This document shows positions 1-5,820 of a DNA stretch of 5,820 nucleotides, piece by piece. Numbering within the stretch: position 1 is the stretch's first letter; every line of letters begins with the position of its first letter. The stretch is from contig WGAD01000015.1 in the NCBI GenBank assembly GCA_015489255.1, positions 1-5,820 on the forward strand, read 5' to 3'. The position numbers and the translations under genes are program-made. The notes beneath the pieces were generated by a model, which worked only from the letters and a program-made list of their open reading frames with translations, had not been told where the DNA came from and searched no databases. This stretch comes from Anaerolineales bacterium. GTDB taxonomy: Bacteria; Chloroflexota; Anaerolineae; Anaerolineales; Villigracilaceae.

Positions 1-2
1 GA

Positions 3-779
3 TTATAGTCCTGTTTGGCCATGAGGAGGCGTGTTCGAGGCGGCGATCTTCTCCACCACCCAATAATGAGAAAGGCCAAAAATGCGCCAAGGGGTGCGTT
101 CCAACGCTTGCAACACGGCGCGCAACAGGCGCCCCGCGAGGCCAAAGCGGGCGATGAGGTTGTCGTAGGCGCCAAAGATGATCGTGCGCTGAACGTAACG
201 CACCGGCAGACCGGCGAAGAGGCGCTCCAGATCGCGGCGGGTATAAACCCGCACGTGCGGAGCCAGGCGATCGCGCAGGCGGCGCGGCAGGTAATTGACT
301 AGAGGGATGTTTCCGAAACGATAACGCCCGCGCCAGTAGATGCCGTGCGTTTCGAAGGGGTAGCCTCGGTTGGGGCAGAAAAGCGCCAGCCGCCCGCCTG
401 GGCGCAGCGTACGCACCATTTCGCGGATGGCCTGGCGGTCGTCTTGAACGTGTTCGATGACTTCGTGGCTCAGGATGAGATCGAAACTGTCTGCCGGAAA
501 GGGCAATCCCTCGCCGGCGGCGTTGACGATCGGCGCGCCTGTGGCACGGGCGGCTGCTTGCGCCCGTGGACGGTCGTACTCCAGCCCGATCACCTGCCCG
601 CCGCGGCGGGCCAGGCGCAGGAGATATTGCCCAACTCCGCACCCGTTTTCCAGCACCCGTCCCTGGGCGCGTTCTTCGGCTGCCTGAAGGATCATCCTCA
701 GCCGGCGCTCTTGCCCGGCCCGCCAAACGTAAGAAGGCTCGCCGCGCAGGGCGGCTTTTTGCAGGTTGCGGGTCGTCAT
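3..779 (-). CDS. Class I SAM-dependent methyltransferase, substrate unknown
   Basis: A complete 258-residue protein (ATG at 779, TAA at 5-3) with a class I Rossmann methyltransferase fold. The SAM-binding motif I is VLENGCGVG (residues 42-50). The acidic residue that normally contacts the SAM ribose is E67 in GLEYD. GLPFPADSFD (91-100) and HEVIEH (105-110) are motifs of the Methyltransf_11 family, and LRPGG (125-129) precedes the next strand. The part after the core carries CPNRGYPFETHG (135-146) and a basic segment. In my recollection, similar PN..YP.E.HG segments are common in methyltransferases found near glycan or lipid biosynthesis genes, but this does not fix a substrate. The start overlaps the UbiE-like stop by four bases, with GGGGAG (789-784) four bases upstream as ribosome binding site, so translation is probably coupled. 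There is no signal peptide or membrane segment. Family is confident; function is unknown. Confidence 0.9.
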   Translation of the reverse strand: MTTRNLQKAALRGEPSYVWRAGQERRLRMILQAAEERAQGRVLENGCGVGQYLLRLARRGGQVIGLEYDRPRAQAAARATGAPIVNAAGEGLPFPADSFDLILSHEVIEHVQDDRQAIREMVRTLRPGGRLALFCPNRGYPFETHGIYWRGRYRFGNIPLVNYLPRRLRDRLAPHVRVYTRRDLERLFAGLPVRYVQRTIIFGAYDNLIARFGLAGRLLRAVLQALERTPWRIFGLSHYWVVEKIAASNTPPHGQTGL

Positions 780-1465
780 TTTTCTCCCCAGTGGATGGCG
801 ATGGTGCCAAACATCAGCCGCTGGAAGCCCACCCGACGAAAACCGGCGGCGGCCATCAGGCTGGCGAGTTCTTCGGCGCGCAAAAAGTTTTCGGTCGATG
901 CCGTCAGGTAGCGGTAGTCTTCCGGGTGTCCGGTAAGCAAGCCGCCCAGCAAAGGGATCACCGCGTGCATGTGCAGCCAGATGAAGGGGGTGAGCAGATT
1001 TTTTCGCGGGCGGGTGGTGTCCAGGATGACGATTCGCCCGCCGGGTTGCAAGATCCGGTGTTGTTCTTGCAAAGCCTGAAAGACATCGGCCACGTTGCGC
1101 ATCAGAAAACCGGACACGATGGCCTCAAAGGCCCCTTCACGGAAAGGGAGTGCCAGGGCATCTGCTGCGGCCCAATTCATGGCACCGCGGCGCCGACCGA
1201 CTTGCATCATTTCCAGGGTGAAATCGGCGGCCACGGGCTGCGCTTGTGGGTGCTGTTGGCGGATGGCAAAGGCCAGATCACCGGTGCCAGCGCCCAGGTC
1301 CAAAACGCGATCGCCGGGCTGCAAGCGAGCGCGGCGGATGACCTCGCGCCGCCAGCGCAGGTCTTGCCCGCCGGTCATCAGGCGGTTCATGAGGTCGTAA
1401 CGCCCGGCAATGCGGCCAAAGAGACGGCGGACGTTGCCGGCGTGAGAAGGCGGTTTGACGTTCAC
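776..1465 (-). CDS. ubiE: UbiE/MenG-family demethylmenaquinone (quinone) C-methyltransferase
   Basis: A 229-residue class I SAM methyltransferase of the UbiE/COQ5/MenG family, which adds the ring C-methyl group in menaquinone or ubiquinone synthesis. Family hallmarks run end to end. VRRLFGRIAGRYDLMN (residues 12-27) is the N-terminal signature and is followed by GQDLRWRR. VLDLGAGTGD (54-63) is SAM motif I, with D81 as the ribose-binding acid. DALALPF (102-108) and MRNVADV (122-128) match the UbiE core. RILQPGGRIVILD (137-149) has Asp where Glu is usual. A C-terminal segment with YRYL, ENF and the ending IHWGEK is also typical. The chosen start is GTG at 1465, with GGGAG (1478-1474) eight bases upstream. 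A longer reading from TTG at 1522 would begin inside the predicted -10 box and add residues unlike the family. The stop TGA overlaps the next gene's ATG. Menaquinone is the likelier product if the host is Chloroflexota; this is inferred, as no other men genes are in view. Confidence 0.88.
   Translation of the reverse strand: MNVKPPSHAGNVRRLFGRIAGRYDLMNRLMTGGQDLRWRREVIRRARLQPGDRVLDLGAGTGDLAFAIRQQHPQAQPVAADFTLEMMQVGRRRGAMNWAAADALALPFREGAFEAIVSGFLMRNVADVFQALQEQHRILQPGGRIVILDTTRPRKNLLTPFIWLHMHAVIPLLGGLLTGHPEDYRYLTASTENFLRAEELASLMAAAGFRRVGFQRLMFGTIAIHWGEK
784..789 (-). promoter_or_regulatory. Ribosome binding site of the second methyltransferase
   Basis: On the minus strand GGGGAG lies four bases before the ATG at 779, inside the end of the upstream coding region. 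It supports the ATG inside the ATGA overlap as the true start. Confidence 0.7.
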
Positions 1466-1521
1466 AAAGATCACTCCCAACGAAATGAAAATCGGCGCGC
1501 CAGCTGGCGCGGCTGGCGGCA

Positions 1522-1530
1522 ATTATAACA
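1522..1530 (-). promoter_or_regulatory. Extended -10 promoter of the methyltransferase pair
   Basis: On the minus strand TGT (1530-1528) directly precedes a perfect TATAAT (1527-1522), an extended -10 element. No good -35 is present 16-18 bp upstream; the 17-bp position reads AATAGA. This is tolerated by extended -10 promoters. Transcription would begin near 1515, leaving about 50 bases of leader before the GTG at 1465. It also argues against the TTG at 1522 as start codon. Prediction only. Confidence 0.6.
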
Positions 1531-1533
1531 GCC

Positions 1534-1562
1534 TTGCCCTCTCCTCTATTGTGTGCTAAAAT
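1534..1562 (+). promoter_or_regulatory. Sigma-70-type promoter of the nusA operon
   Basis: TTGCCC (1534-1539, four of six to TTGACA) and TAAAAT (1557-1562, five of six to TATAAT) are separated by exactly 17 bp. TG at 1554-1555 makes an extended -10. The expected start is near 1569-1571, giving a leader of about 90 bases before the nusA ATG. The stretch after the -10 (1563-1570, TGCCCCGC) is GC-rich. In well-studied bacteria a GC-rich discriminator is a mark of growth-rate or ppGpp-responsive promoters; whether that holds here is inference. Confidence 0.7.
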
Positions 1563-1588
1563 TGCCCCGCATTGATACCGCAAGCGTT

Positions 1589-1620
1589 GAAAAGTGGGCC
1601 TGTCCCACTTTTCTGTTTGT
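1589..1620 (+). terminator. Leader hairpin of nusA, candidate attenuator
   Basis: GAAAAGTGGG (1589-1598) and CCCACTTTTC (1604-1613) form a perfect 10-bp stem around the five-base loop CCTGT. The bases from 1609 to 1620 read TTTTCTGTTTGT, nine T in twelve, so the hairpin has the form of a weak intrinsic terminator. It starts about 20 bases after the predicted transcription start and ends 48 bases before the nusA start codon. It therefore lies in the operon leader and does not close an upstream gene. Its likely role is partial termination of the operon, possibly stimulated by NusA itself. The structure is seen; the activity is inferred. Confidence 0.65.
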
Positions 1621-1644
1621 AACCGGATTTTTCACACTTTTGGA

Positions 1645-1660
1645 GATAACAGGATAACAG
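1645..1660 (+). repeat. Tandem 8-bp repeat holding the nusA ribosome binding site
   Basis: GATAACAG occurs twice back to back (1645-1652, 1653-1660) and runs directly into GATG, which contains the start codon. The AGGA at the junction (1651-1654) sits seven bases before the ATG at 1662 and is the best Shine-Dalgarno match. The stronger-looking GGAG at 1642-1645 is 16 bases away, too far for normal use. An in-frame TAA at 1647-1649 rules out any earlier start. Confidence 0.6.
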
Positions 1661-1661
1661 G

Positions 1662-3512
1662 ATGAACAAGGATATCGTGCTGGCGTTGAAGGAAATCATG
1701 GCCGAACGCCAGGTGCCGCCGGAAGTCTTGCGCAAGGCCCTGGAGGCCGGCCTCAAAGCCGCCTATCGCAAGGAGATGAACGCTTCGCAGGCGCAAGACA
1801 TCCAGGTTGAAGTCAACGTGGATACCGGAGAATACCGCATCCTGGTTGAAAAGGAAGTGGTGGAAGAGGTGCAAAACCCGGGCACCGAAGTGGCCTTGAA
1901 CGAAGCCCGCCAGATCGACCCGGAAGTGGAACTTGGCGACACCATCCTGGTGGATTCAACACCGGATTCTTTTGGTCGGGTGGCTGCCCAAACCGCCCGC
2001 CAGGTGATCCAGCAAAACATCCGCGAAGCGGAGCGCGAATTGCAGGCGGCGCACTTCCGCAGCCAGATCTCGGAGATGATCAGCGGGGTGGTGCAGGCGC
2101 GTACCCGCCAGGGGTACACCATTGGCCTGGATATGCACGCCGAAGGCCTGCTGCCAGACAGCCAGAAGATCCCGGGCGAGCGGTTCGAAATTCACGACCG
2201 CATCCGGGCGGTGGTGCTGGAAGTGAAGCCGGAAAAACGTGCGCCGCGCATCATCCTTTCGCGCACGCACAAGAGCTTTCTACGCCGTTTGCTGGAAAAC
2301 GAAGTGCCGGAAATTTATCGCGGCATTGTGGAGATCCGCAGCATTGCTCGCGAACCCGGGCGCCGCGCCAAAGTGGCTGTCTCTTCCAATCAGCCGGGGC
2401 TCGATCCGGTCGGCGCTTGCGTAGGGGTGCGCGGCGTCCGCGTGCAGGCCATTGTGGACGAATTGCGCGGCGAGAAGATCGACATCATCGAATGGAAGCC
2501 AGACCCGACCGTCTTCATCGCCAAGGCGCTCAGCCCGGCAGCGGTGACGGCGGTGTATATCCAGCCGGATGCAGAGAAACGCACGGCCACCGTGGTGGTT
2601 GCCGACGAGCAGCTCAGCCTGGCGATTGGCCGCAGCGGGCAAAACGCTCGCCTGGCCGCCAAATTGACCGGCTGGCGCATTGATATCAAAAGCATCGCCG
2701 AAGCGGCGACTGAATCGTTGGCGTTGCTGGAAGAGAGCGAAGAATTACAAACCCTGCTGCCGGCCGCTGCCGAAGAAATGCCGTTGGCGCGCGAGATCCT
2801 GGCCTCTTATGCGGAAAGCCAGCACCTGACCCTGGAGCAGCAGGTCAAACTGGCGCAGTTTATCGACCGCGTAGAACAGGGACGCGCCCGCCTGCGCGAA
2901 GAAGCCGCCAAAAAACGCGAAGCCGAACGGGCGAACATCCCGGCTTCCCTCTTCGATCGCCCGCTGGCCGACCTGGACGTGCCGGAATATGTTTTCAACA
3001 TCATCAGCGAAGATGATTACAACAGCCTGGGCGATTTCATCCTGACCTATAACCTGGCGCCGGAAAAGATCTTCGACAAACCGGGCATTGGCCCCAAGGC
3101 GCAAGCCTCCATCGAAGCCGCTGTTGCCAGCCTGTTAGCCGAGGCTGCCAGCGCGGAAGAAACCTCTCAAATGGAAGAAGAGACGCCAGCGGCTGCCGCT
3201 GAAACGGAGGCGATGGAAGCGCCGGCCAGCGCCGAAGAGGCGAATACGGCTGAATCGGCTCCGGAAGAGGAGCCAGCAGAAGAAGCGCCGGAGATCGAAG
3301 ACCTCTTCAAGCAGTTTGCGGCTTCTATTGCCCCCCAAGATCAACAAGAGGAAGAAGCCGCAGTCCCCACGCCGGACGAGGCGCGCAAGAAGAAGAAAAA
3401 GAAGAAAAAAGGCGAGTACCTGGAATTCGACGAAGAACTGGGTCGTACGGTCAAACGGCGCAAGCGCAAACGCGCCAACGACGATTTCTTCGAGGACGAA
3501 ATAGACTGGTAA
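1662..3512 (+). CDS. nusA: Transcription termination/antitermination factor NusA with long C-terminal extension
   Basis: NusA binds RNA polymerase and nascent RNA and modulates pausing, termination and antitermination. This 616-residue protein starts with the NusA N-terminal polymerase-binding domain (about 1-125). An S1 domain follows (about 137-190, with GVVQARTRQGYTIG). KH1 (about 205-280) holds GVRG at 255-258, and KH2 (about 281-347) holds GRSG at 323-326 within the hallmark AIGRSGQNARLAAKLTGW. Simple NusA proteins end about here (near 350-370 residues). This one continues with a helical segment (348-430) and a helix-hairpin-helix-like region (about 438-495, GIGPKA at 475-480) resembling one acidic-repeat module of proteobacterial NusA. 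Next comes an Ala/Glu-rich linker with no Lys or Arg between 480 and 549. A strongly basic stretch with eight consecutive lysines (576-583) and KRRKRKR (598-604) then leads to an acidic end, DEIDW. The core assignment is certain; the role of the tail is unknown. It is the first gene of its operon, and rimP is not upstream. Confidence 0.98.
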   Translation: MNKDIVLALKEIMAERQVPPEVLRKALEAGLKAAYRKEMNASQAQDIQVEVNVDTGEYRILVEKEVVEEVQNPGTEVALNEARQIDPEVELGDTILVDSTPDSFGRVAAQTARQVIQQNIREAERELQAAHFRSQISEMISGVVQARTRQGYTIGLDMHAEGLLPDSQKIPGERFEIHDRIRAVVLEVKPEKRAPRIILSRTHKSFLRRLLENEVPEIYRGIVEIRSIAREPGRRAKVAVSSNQPGLDPVGACVGVRGVRVQAIVDELRGEKIDIIEWKPDPTVFIAKALSPAAVTAVYIQPDAEKRTATVVVADEQLSLAIGRSGQNARLAAKLTGWRIDIKSIAEAATESLALLEESEELQTLLPAAAEEMPLAREILASYAESQHLTLEQQVKLAQFIDRVEQGRARLREEAAKKREAERANIPASLFDRPLADLDVPEYVFNIISEDDYNSLGDFILTYNLAPEKIFDKPGIGPKAQASIEAAVASLLAEAASAEETSQMEEETPAAAAETEAMEAPASAEEANTAESAPEEEPAEEAPEIEDLFKQFAASIAPQDQQEEEAAVPTPDEARKKKKKKKKGEYLEFDEELGRTVKRRKRKRANDDFFEDEIDW

Positions 3513-3519
3513 CCCTCTC

Positions 3520-3828
3520 GTGAGCGCGAAGAAACCCCGCCCTCGCAAACACGTTCCCCGGCGCACTTGCGTCGGCTGCCGCGAAACGCTGCCAAAACGT
3601 GCCCTTATCCGCCTGGTGCGGCGCCCTGACGGCGTTTTCGTGGACCCGACTGGCAAAATGGCCGGTCGTGGGGCTTATTTGCACGACAAGCGCAGCTGCT
3701 GGCAGCGCGCCCTGCGGGAAAACCGCCTGACCGCTGCCTTGCGCGTCACGCTGACGCCAGCTGATCGTGAACGACTTGAACATTTCATGCTTACGCTCCC
3801 TGAAACCGACGACGCTATGGCCGCATAA
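3520..3828 (+). CDS. ylxR: YlxR/RnpM family RNA-binding protein
   Basis: A 102-residue basic protein of the YlxR (DUF448) family. In Firmicutes a member named RnpM has been reported to bind RNase P RNA and modulate its activity. The family marks are RRTCVGCR (residues 14-21, with C17 and C20), LIRLVRRPDGVFVD (29-42) and GRGAY (49-53), followed by C60. The N-terminal tail is very basic (MSAKKPRPRK). The start is GTG at 3520, seven bases after the nusA stop. It is the only usable start because an in-frame TAG lies at 3502-3504 and the next Met (residue 47) is inside the conserved domain. No clear Shine-Dalgarno precedes it, so translation probably depends on ribosomes finishing nusA. Its place between nusA and infB is the standard one. 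The last roughly 12 residues are not conserved-looking. Confidence 0.93.
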   Translation: MSAKKPRPRKHVPRRTCVGCRETLPKRALIRLVRRPDGVFVDPTGKMAGRGAYLHDKRSCWQRALRENRLTAALRVTLTPADRERLEHFMLTLPETDDAMAA

Positions 3829-3905
3829 GCCCGCCGTTCCTCACGGGCTGGCAAGGCGCATGGCCGGCGTTCAGCGGAGCCCGAACTCACCCAAGGAGGT
3901 GCCGC
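3829..3905 (+). promoter_or_regulatory. ylxR-infB spacer with strong infB ribosome binding site
   Basis: The 77-base spacer ends in AAGGAGGT (3893-3900), an almost ideal Shine-Dalgarno five bases before the infB ATG, so IF-2 can be initiated independently of ylxR. Upstream, AGCCCG occurs at 3828-3833 and 3878-3883. Both copies can pair with CGGGCT at 3844-3849, giving two mutually exclusive 6-bp stems; these are weak and may be chance. No ylxQ-like gene fits in the spacer. Confidence 0.7.
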
Positions 3906-5687
3906 ATGAGCGAGAAACGAATTGAACTCCCTGCCAGCATTACCGTGCGCGAACTGGCCGATCGCCTGGATGCCAGCCCGATCCAGATTATCAAGGTTTT
4001 AATGAACAACGGGGTTATGGCGAGCATCAACCAGCAGATCGATTTTGAGACCTCGGCCATTGTAGCGGCAGAATTGGGCTTCGAAGCGGCGCCCGAAGAA
4101 GTCTTGCTGGATGAAAGCGAAGAAACCAGCGCCGACGTCCCCTTGTGGCGGCGGATGATCGCCAACGAAGACGCCTCTCAATTGCAGCCGCGCCCGCCGG
4201 TGGTCACCATCTTGGGGCATGTCGATCATGGCAAAACCACCCTCCTCGACGCGATCCGCCAGACAAACGTGGCAGCCCGCGAAGTGGGCGGCATTACCCA
4301 GCACATCAGCGCCTACCAGGTGGAGCACAACGGGCAGACCATCACCTTTCTCGATACGCCGGGCCATGCGGCTTTTACCGCCATGCGCGCTCGGGGCGCC
4401 CAGGGCGCAGATGTCGTCGTGCTGGTGGTGGCGGCAGATGATGGTGTGATGCCGCAAACCAAAGAGGCGATCGCCCACGCCCGCGCAGCCCGCGTGCCGA
4501 TTGTCGTCGCCTTGAATAAGATCGACAAACCCAACGCCAACCCGGAGCGCGTCAAGCAGCAACTGGCGGAAAACGAACTCGTGCCGGATGATTGGGGCGG
4601 CGATGTGATGGTTGTGCCGGTTTCCGCCAAAAAGCAAGAAGGGATCGAAGACCTGCTGGAAGCCATTTTGCTGACGGCAGAAACCCTGGACATTCAGGCC
4701 AACCCCAACGGGCGCGTGATTGGCACGGTGATCGAAGCCCGCATGGACAAAAGCCGTGGTGTGGTGGCCACCTTGCTGGTGCAAAACGGCACCCTGCGCA
4801 AAGGGGATGTCATCGTGGTCGATACGGCCTATGGTCGTATCAAGGCGCTTTACAATTACCGCGGACGCCAAATCAAAGAGGCCGGCCCCTCCACGCCGGT
4901 GGGCGCCATTGGCCTCAACAGCGTTCCGGCGGCTGGAGAACTCTTCCAGGTCGTCAAGACGGATAAAGAAGCCCGCCAGATCGCCGCCCGCCGCGCCGAA
5001 GAGAAGAAAGTCAAAGCCCGGCAGCGCAAGGTGACGCTGGAAGAATTGTTCAACCAGTTCCAGAGCGGCGAGATCCGCGAATTGCGCCTGATCATCAAGG
5101 CCGACGTGCAAGGGTCGATCGACCCCATCGTCAGCGAGATCAATAAACTGGCGGAAGGCCAATCGGATATCAAGATCAAGATCTTGCACGCTGAAGCCGG
5201 CAACATTACCGAAAACGACATCATGCTGGCTTCCGCTTCGCGGGCCATCGTCATCGGCTTCAATGTGCAGGCCGATGTGGCCGCCCGCCGCCTGGCGGAG
5301 GCCGAGGGGGTTTCCATTCGTCTGTACGATATCATCTACCGCCTGACGGAAGACCTGGAGAAATCGCTCAAGGGGATGTTGGCCGCAGAAATGGAAGAGA
5401 AACCCCTCGGCAAGGCGGAGGTGCTGGCCGTGTTCAACATCTCCAAATATGGCCGCATCGCCGGCTGCCGCGTGCGCGAAGGCGTCATCCGGCGTAACGC
5501 CAAAGCGCGCCTCTGGCGCGGGGAAGACCTGGTCTATGAAGGCGAAATTGATTCCCTCAAGCGCGAAAAAGAAAACGTGCGCGAAGTGCGCGAGGGCTTT
5601 GAATGCGGCATCCACCTGAAGAACTTCAACGAGGTGGAGGTCGGAGATATCATCGAATGCTTTTACATTGCGGAAGCAGAAGCGTAA
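3906..5687 (+). CDS. infB: Translation initiation factor IF-2, short form
   Basis: IF-2 is the GTPase that places initiator fMet-tRNA on the 30S subunit and promotes 50S joining. The 593-residue protein opens with the IF2_N module (about 6-58, [16 protein letters not shown]). The GTPase domain follows a short acidic linker: G1 GHVDHGKT (104-111), G2 GGITQHI (128-134), G3 DTPGHAAF (150-157), G4 NKID (204-207) and G5 SAK (240-242), all intact. Domain II (about 265-350), domain III (about 375-490) and the C-terminal fMet-tRNA-binding domain (about 495-590, with [17 protein letters not shown]) follow in the usual order. It is much shorter than E. coli IF-2 (890 residues) because the long charged N-terminal region is missing, not because anything is broken. 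The start is fixed by the strong ribosome binding site at 3893-3900. The stop is TAA. From codon 33 to the stop it uses no TTA, CTA or TCA codons, reflecting strong codon bias. Confidence 0.98.
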   Translation: MSEKRIELPASITVRELADRLDASPIQIIKVLMNNGVMASINQQIDFETSAIVAAELGFEAAPEEVLLDESEETSADVPLWRRMIANEDASQLQPRPPVVTILGHVDHGKTTLLDAIRQTNVAAREVGGITQHISAYQVEHNGQTITFLDTPGHAAFTAMRARGAQGADVVVLVVAADDGVMPQTKEAIAHARAARVPIVVALNKIDKPNANPERVKQQLAENELVPDDWGGDVMVVPVSAKKQEGIEDLLEAILLTAETLDIQANPNGRVIGTVIEARMDKSRGVVATLLVQNGTLRKGDVIVVDTAYGRIKALYNYRGRQIKEAGPSTPVGAIGLNSVPAAGELFQVVKTDKEARQIAARRAEEKKVKARQRKVTLEELFNQFQSGEIRELRLIIKADVQGSIDPIVSEINKLAEGQSDIKIKILHAEAGNITENDIMLASASRAIVIGFNVQADVAARRLAEAEGVSIRLYDIIYRLTEDLEKSLKGMLAAEMEEKPLGKAEVLAVFNISKYGRIAGCRVREGVIRRNAKARLWRGEDLVYEGEIDSLKREKENVREVREGFECGIHLKNFNEVEVGDIIECFYIAEAEA

Positions 5688-5696
5688 GCACGTCGA

Positions 5697-5718
5697 AAAG
5701 GGGGCGCAAGCCCCCTTT
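5697..5718 (+). terminator. GNRA-capped hairpin between infB and rbfA
   Basis: AAAGGGGGC (5697-5705) and GCCCCCTTT (5710-5718) form a perfect 9-bp stem closed by a GCAA tetraloop (5706-5709), ten bases after the infB stop. The stem is very stable, but no T-tract follows beyond the three T in the stem (next bases GACATCATT). A full intrinsic terminator is therefore doubtful. It may act as a partial terminator, an mRNA-stabilising 3' end or a processing site that sets infB apart from rbfA. The structure is certain; the function is open. Confidence 0.55.
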
Positions 5719-5723
5719 GACAT

Positions 5724-5737
5724 CATTGCACATTGCA
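5724..5737 (+). repeat. Tandem CATTGCA repeat before rbfA
   Basis: CATTGCA is present twice in direct succession (5724-5730, 5731-5737), between the hairpin and the rbfA ribosome binding site. It is short and could be chance. Confidence 0.4.
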
Positions 5738-5743
5738 AGGAGG
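5737..5743 (+). promoter_or_regulatory. Ribosome binding site of rbfA
   Basis: AAGGAGG lies six bases before the ATG at 5750. It selects this ATG over the out-of-frame ATG at 5746, whose reading frame closes after 20 codons. Confidence 0.75.
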
Positions 5744-5749
5744 GAATGA

Positions 5750-5820
5750 ATGCCATCCGATATTCGTTTGCAACGGATTGCCGATCGGATTCGAGAAGAA
5801 ATTTCTGAAATGCTGGTTTA
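5750..5820 (+). CDS. rbfA: Ribosome-binding factor A, N-terminal fragment
   Basis: Only 23 codons are in the window; the gene runs off the right edge. The visible protein begins MPSDIRLQRIADRIREEISE and then MLV. This fits the first helix of RbfA, whose N-terminus typically has an R..R....I..EI..ML pattern. RbfA is a small KH-fold protein that binds the 30S subunit and helps mature the 5' end of 16S rRNA. Its position directly after infB is the classic one and carries much of the identification. A good ribosome binding site precedes it. Confidence 0.82.
   Translation, partial: MPSDIRLQRIADRIREEISEMLV

Noticed and set aside
566..1528. A 320-codon plus-strand open frame opposite the two methyltransferases
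   Set aside because: It is antisense to two well-supported coding regions, has no ribosome binding site or recognisable motif, and is explained by GC-rich codon use on the other strand.
3387..3411. A-rich lysine-codon run in nusA as a programmed frameshift or slippage site
   Set aside because: The heptamers do not fit the X_XXY_YYZ register in the nusA frame. The +1 frame closes within about 100 bases (ending 3504) in a meaningless tail. The conserved-looking basic and acidic end follows in frame 0.
3135..3656. A 173-codon minus-strand open frame opposite the nusA tail and ylxR
   Set aside because: Its composition (Arg/Phe/Leu-rich) is the mirror image of the Glu/Ala/Lys-rich NusA tail, and it crosses a real gene boundary on the other strand.
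3828..3883. Alternative stems AGCCCG/CGGGCT in the ylxR-infB spacer as a riboswitch-like element
   Set aside because: The pairings are only six base pairs in GC-rich sequence, there is no T-tract or sequestered ribosome binding site, and chance is a sufficient explanation without conservation data.
3860..3925. Small 21-residue open frame across the ylxR-infB spacer
   Set aside because: It has no ribosome binding site of its own, overlaps the infB start, and the spacer is explained by the infB ribosome binding site.
3999..5756. A 585-codon open frame antisense to nearly all of infB
   Set aside because: It uses the same triplet register as infB, so its stops correspond to sense TTA, CTA and TCA codons. 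infB has none of these after its TTA at 3999-4001. The open frame is a by-product of codon bias; the protein is His/Asp/Phe-rich and resembles no family.
5746..5808. ATG at 5746 as alternative start after infB
   Set aside because: It is out of frame with rbfA, closes after 20 codons, and sits too close to the AAGGAGG; the ATG at 5750 gives an RbfA-like N-terminus.

Overview
The window looks like an ordinary chromosomal stretch of a moderately GC-rich bacterium. The best guess is Chloroflexota, probably Anaerolineae-like. This rests on the compact 593-residue IF-2 with almost nothing ahead of its IF2_N and GTPase domains, on the long Ala/Glu-rich then Lys/Arg-rich tail of NusA, and on overall sequence flavour. 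No database search was possible, so the taxon is an inference.

Left part (3-1465, minus strand): two class I SAM-dependent methyltransferases are transcribed leftward. The upstream one (start 1465) is a UbiE/MenG-family quinone methyltransferase. The downstream one (start 779) is a Methyltransf_11-type enzyme of unknown substrate. They overlap by four bases (ATGA), so they are almost certainly one transcript with coupled translation.

Centre (1466-1661): a compact divergent control region. A minus-strand extended -10 lies just upstream of the UbiE gene. A good plus-strand sigma-70-type promoter (TTGCCC, 17 bp, extended -10 TAAAAT) drives the right-hand operon. The two promoters overlap. Between the plus-strand promoter and nusA is a perfect 10-bp hairpin followed by a T-rich stretch. 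It looks like an intrinsic terminator in the nusA leader and is a candidate for NusA autoregulation.

Right part (1662-5820, plus strand): the conserved transcription/translation operon nusA - ylxR (rnpM) - infB - rbfA (cut by the window edge). It couples the elongation/termination factor NusA, the RNase P-associated small RNA-binding protein YlxR/RnpM, initiation factor IF-2 and the 30S maturation factor RbfA. The usual first gene, rimP, is not upstream of nusA, and there is no ylxQ (L7Ae-like) gene between ylxR and infB. A strong GNRA-capped hairpin separates infB from rbfA.

I found no mobile element, CRISPR array, tRNA or rRNA, and no clear new system. The points most worth checking are the nusA leader hairpin with its duplicated 3' arm, the overlapping divergent promoters, the unusual NusA C-terminal extension and the infB-rbfA hairpin.
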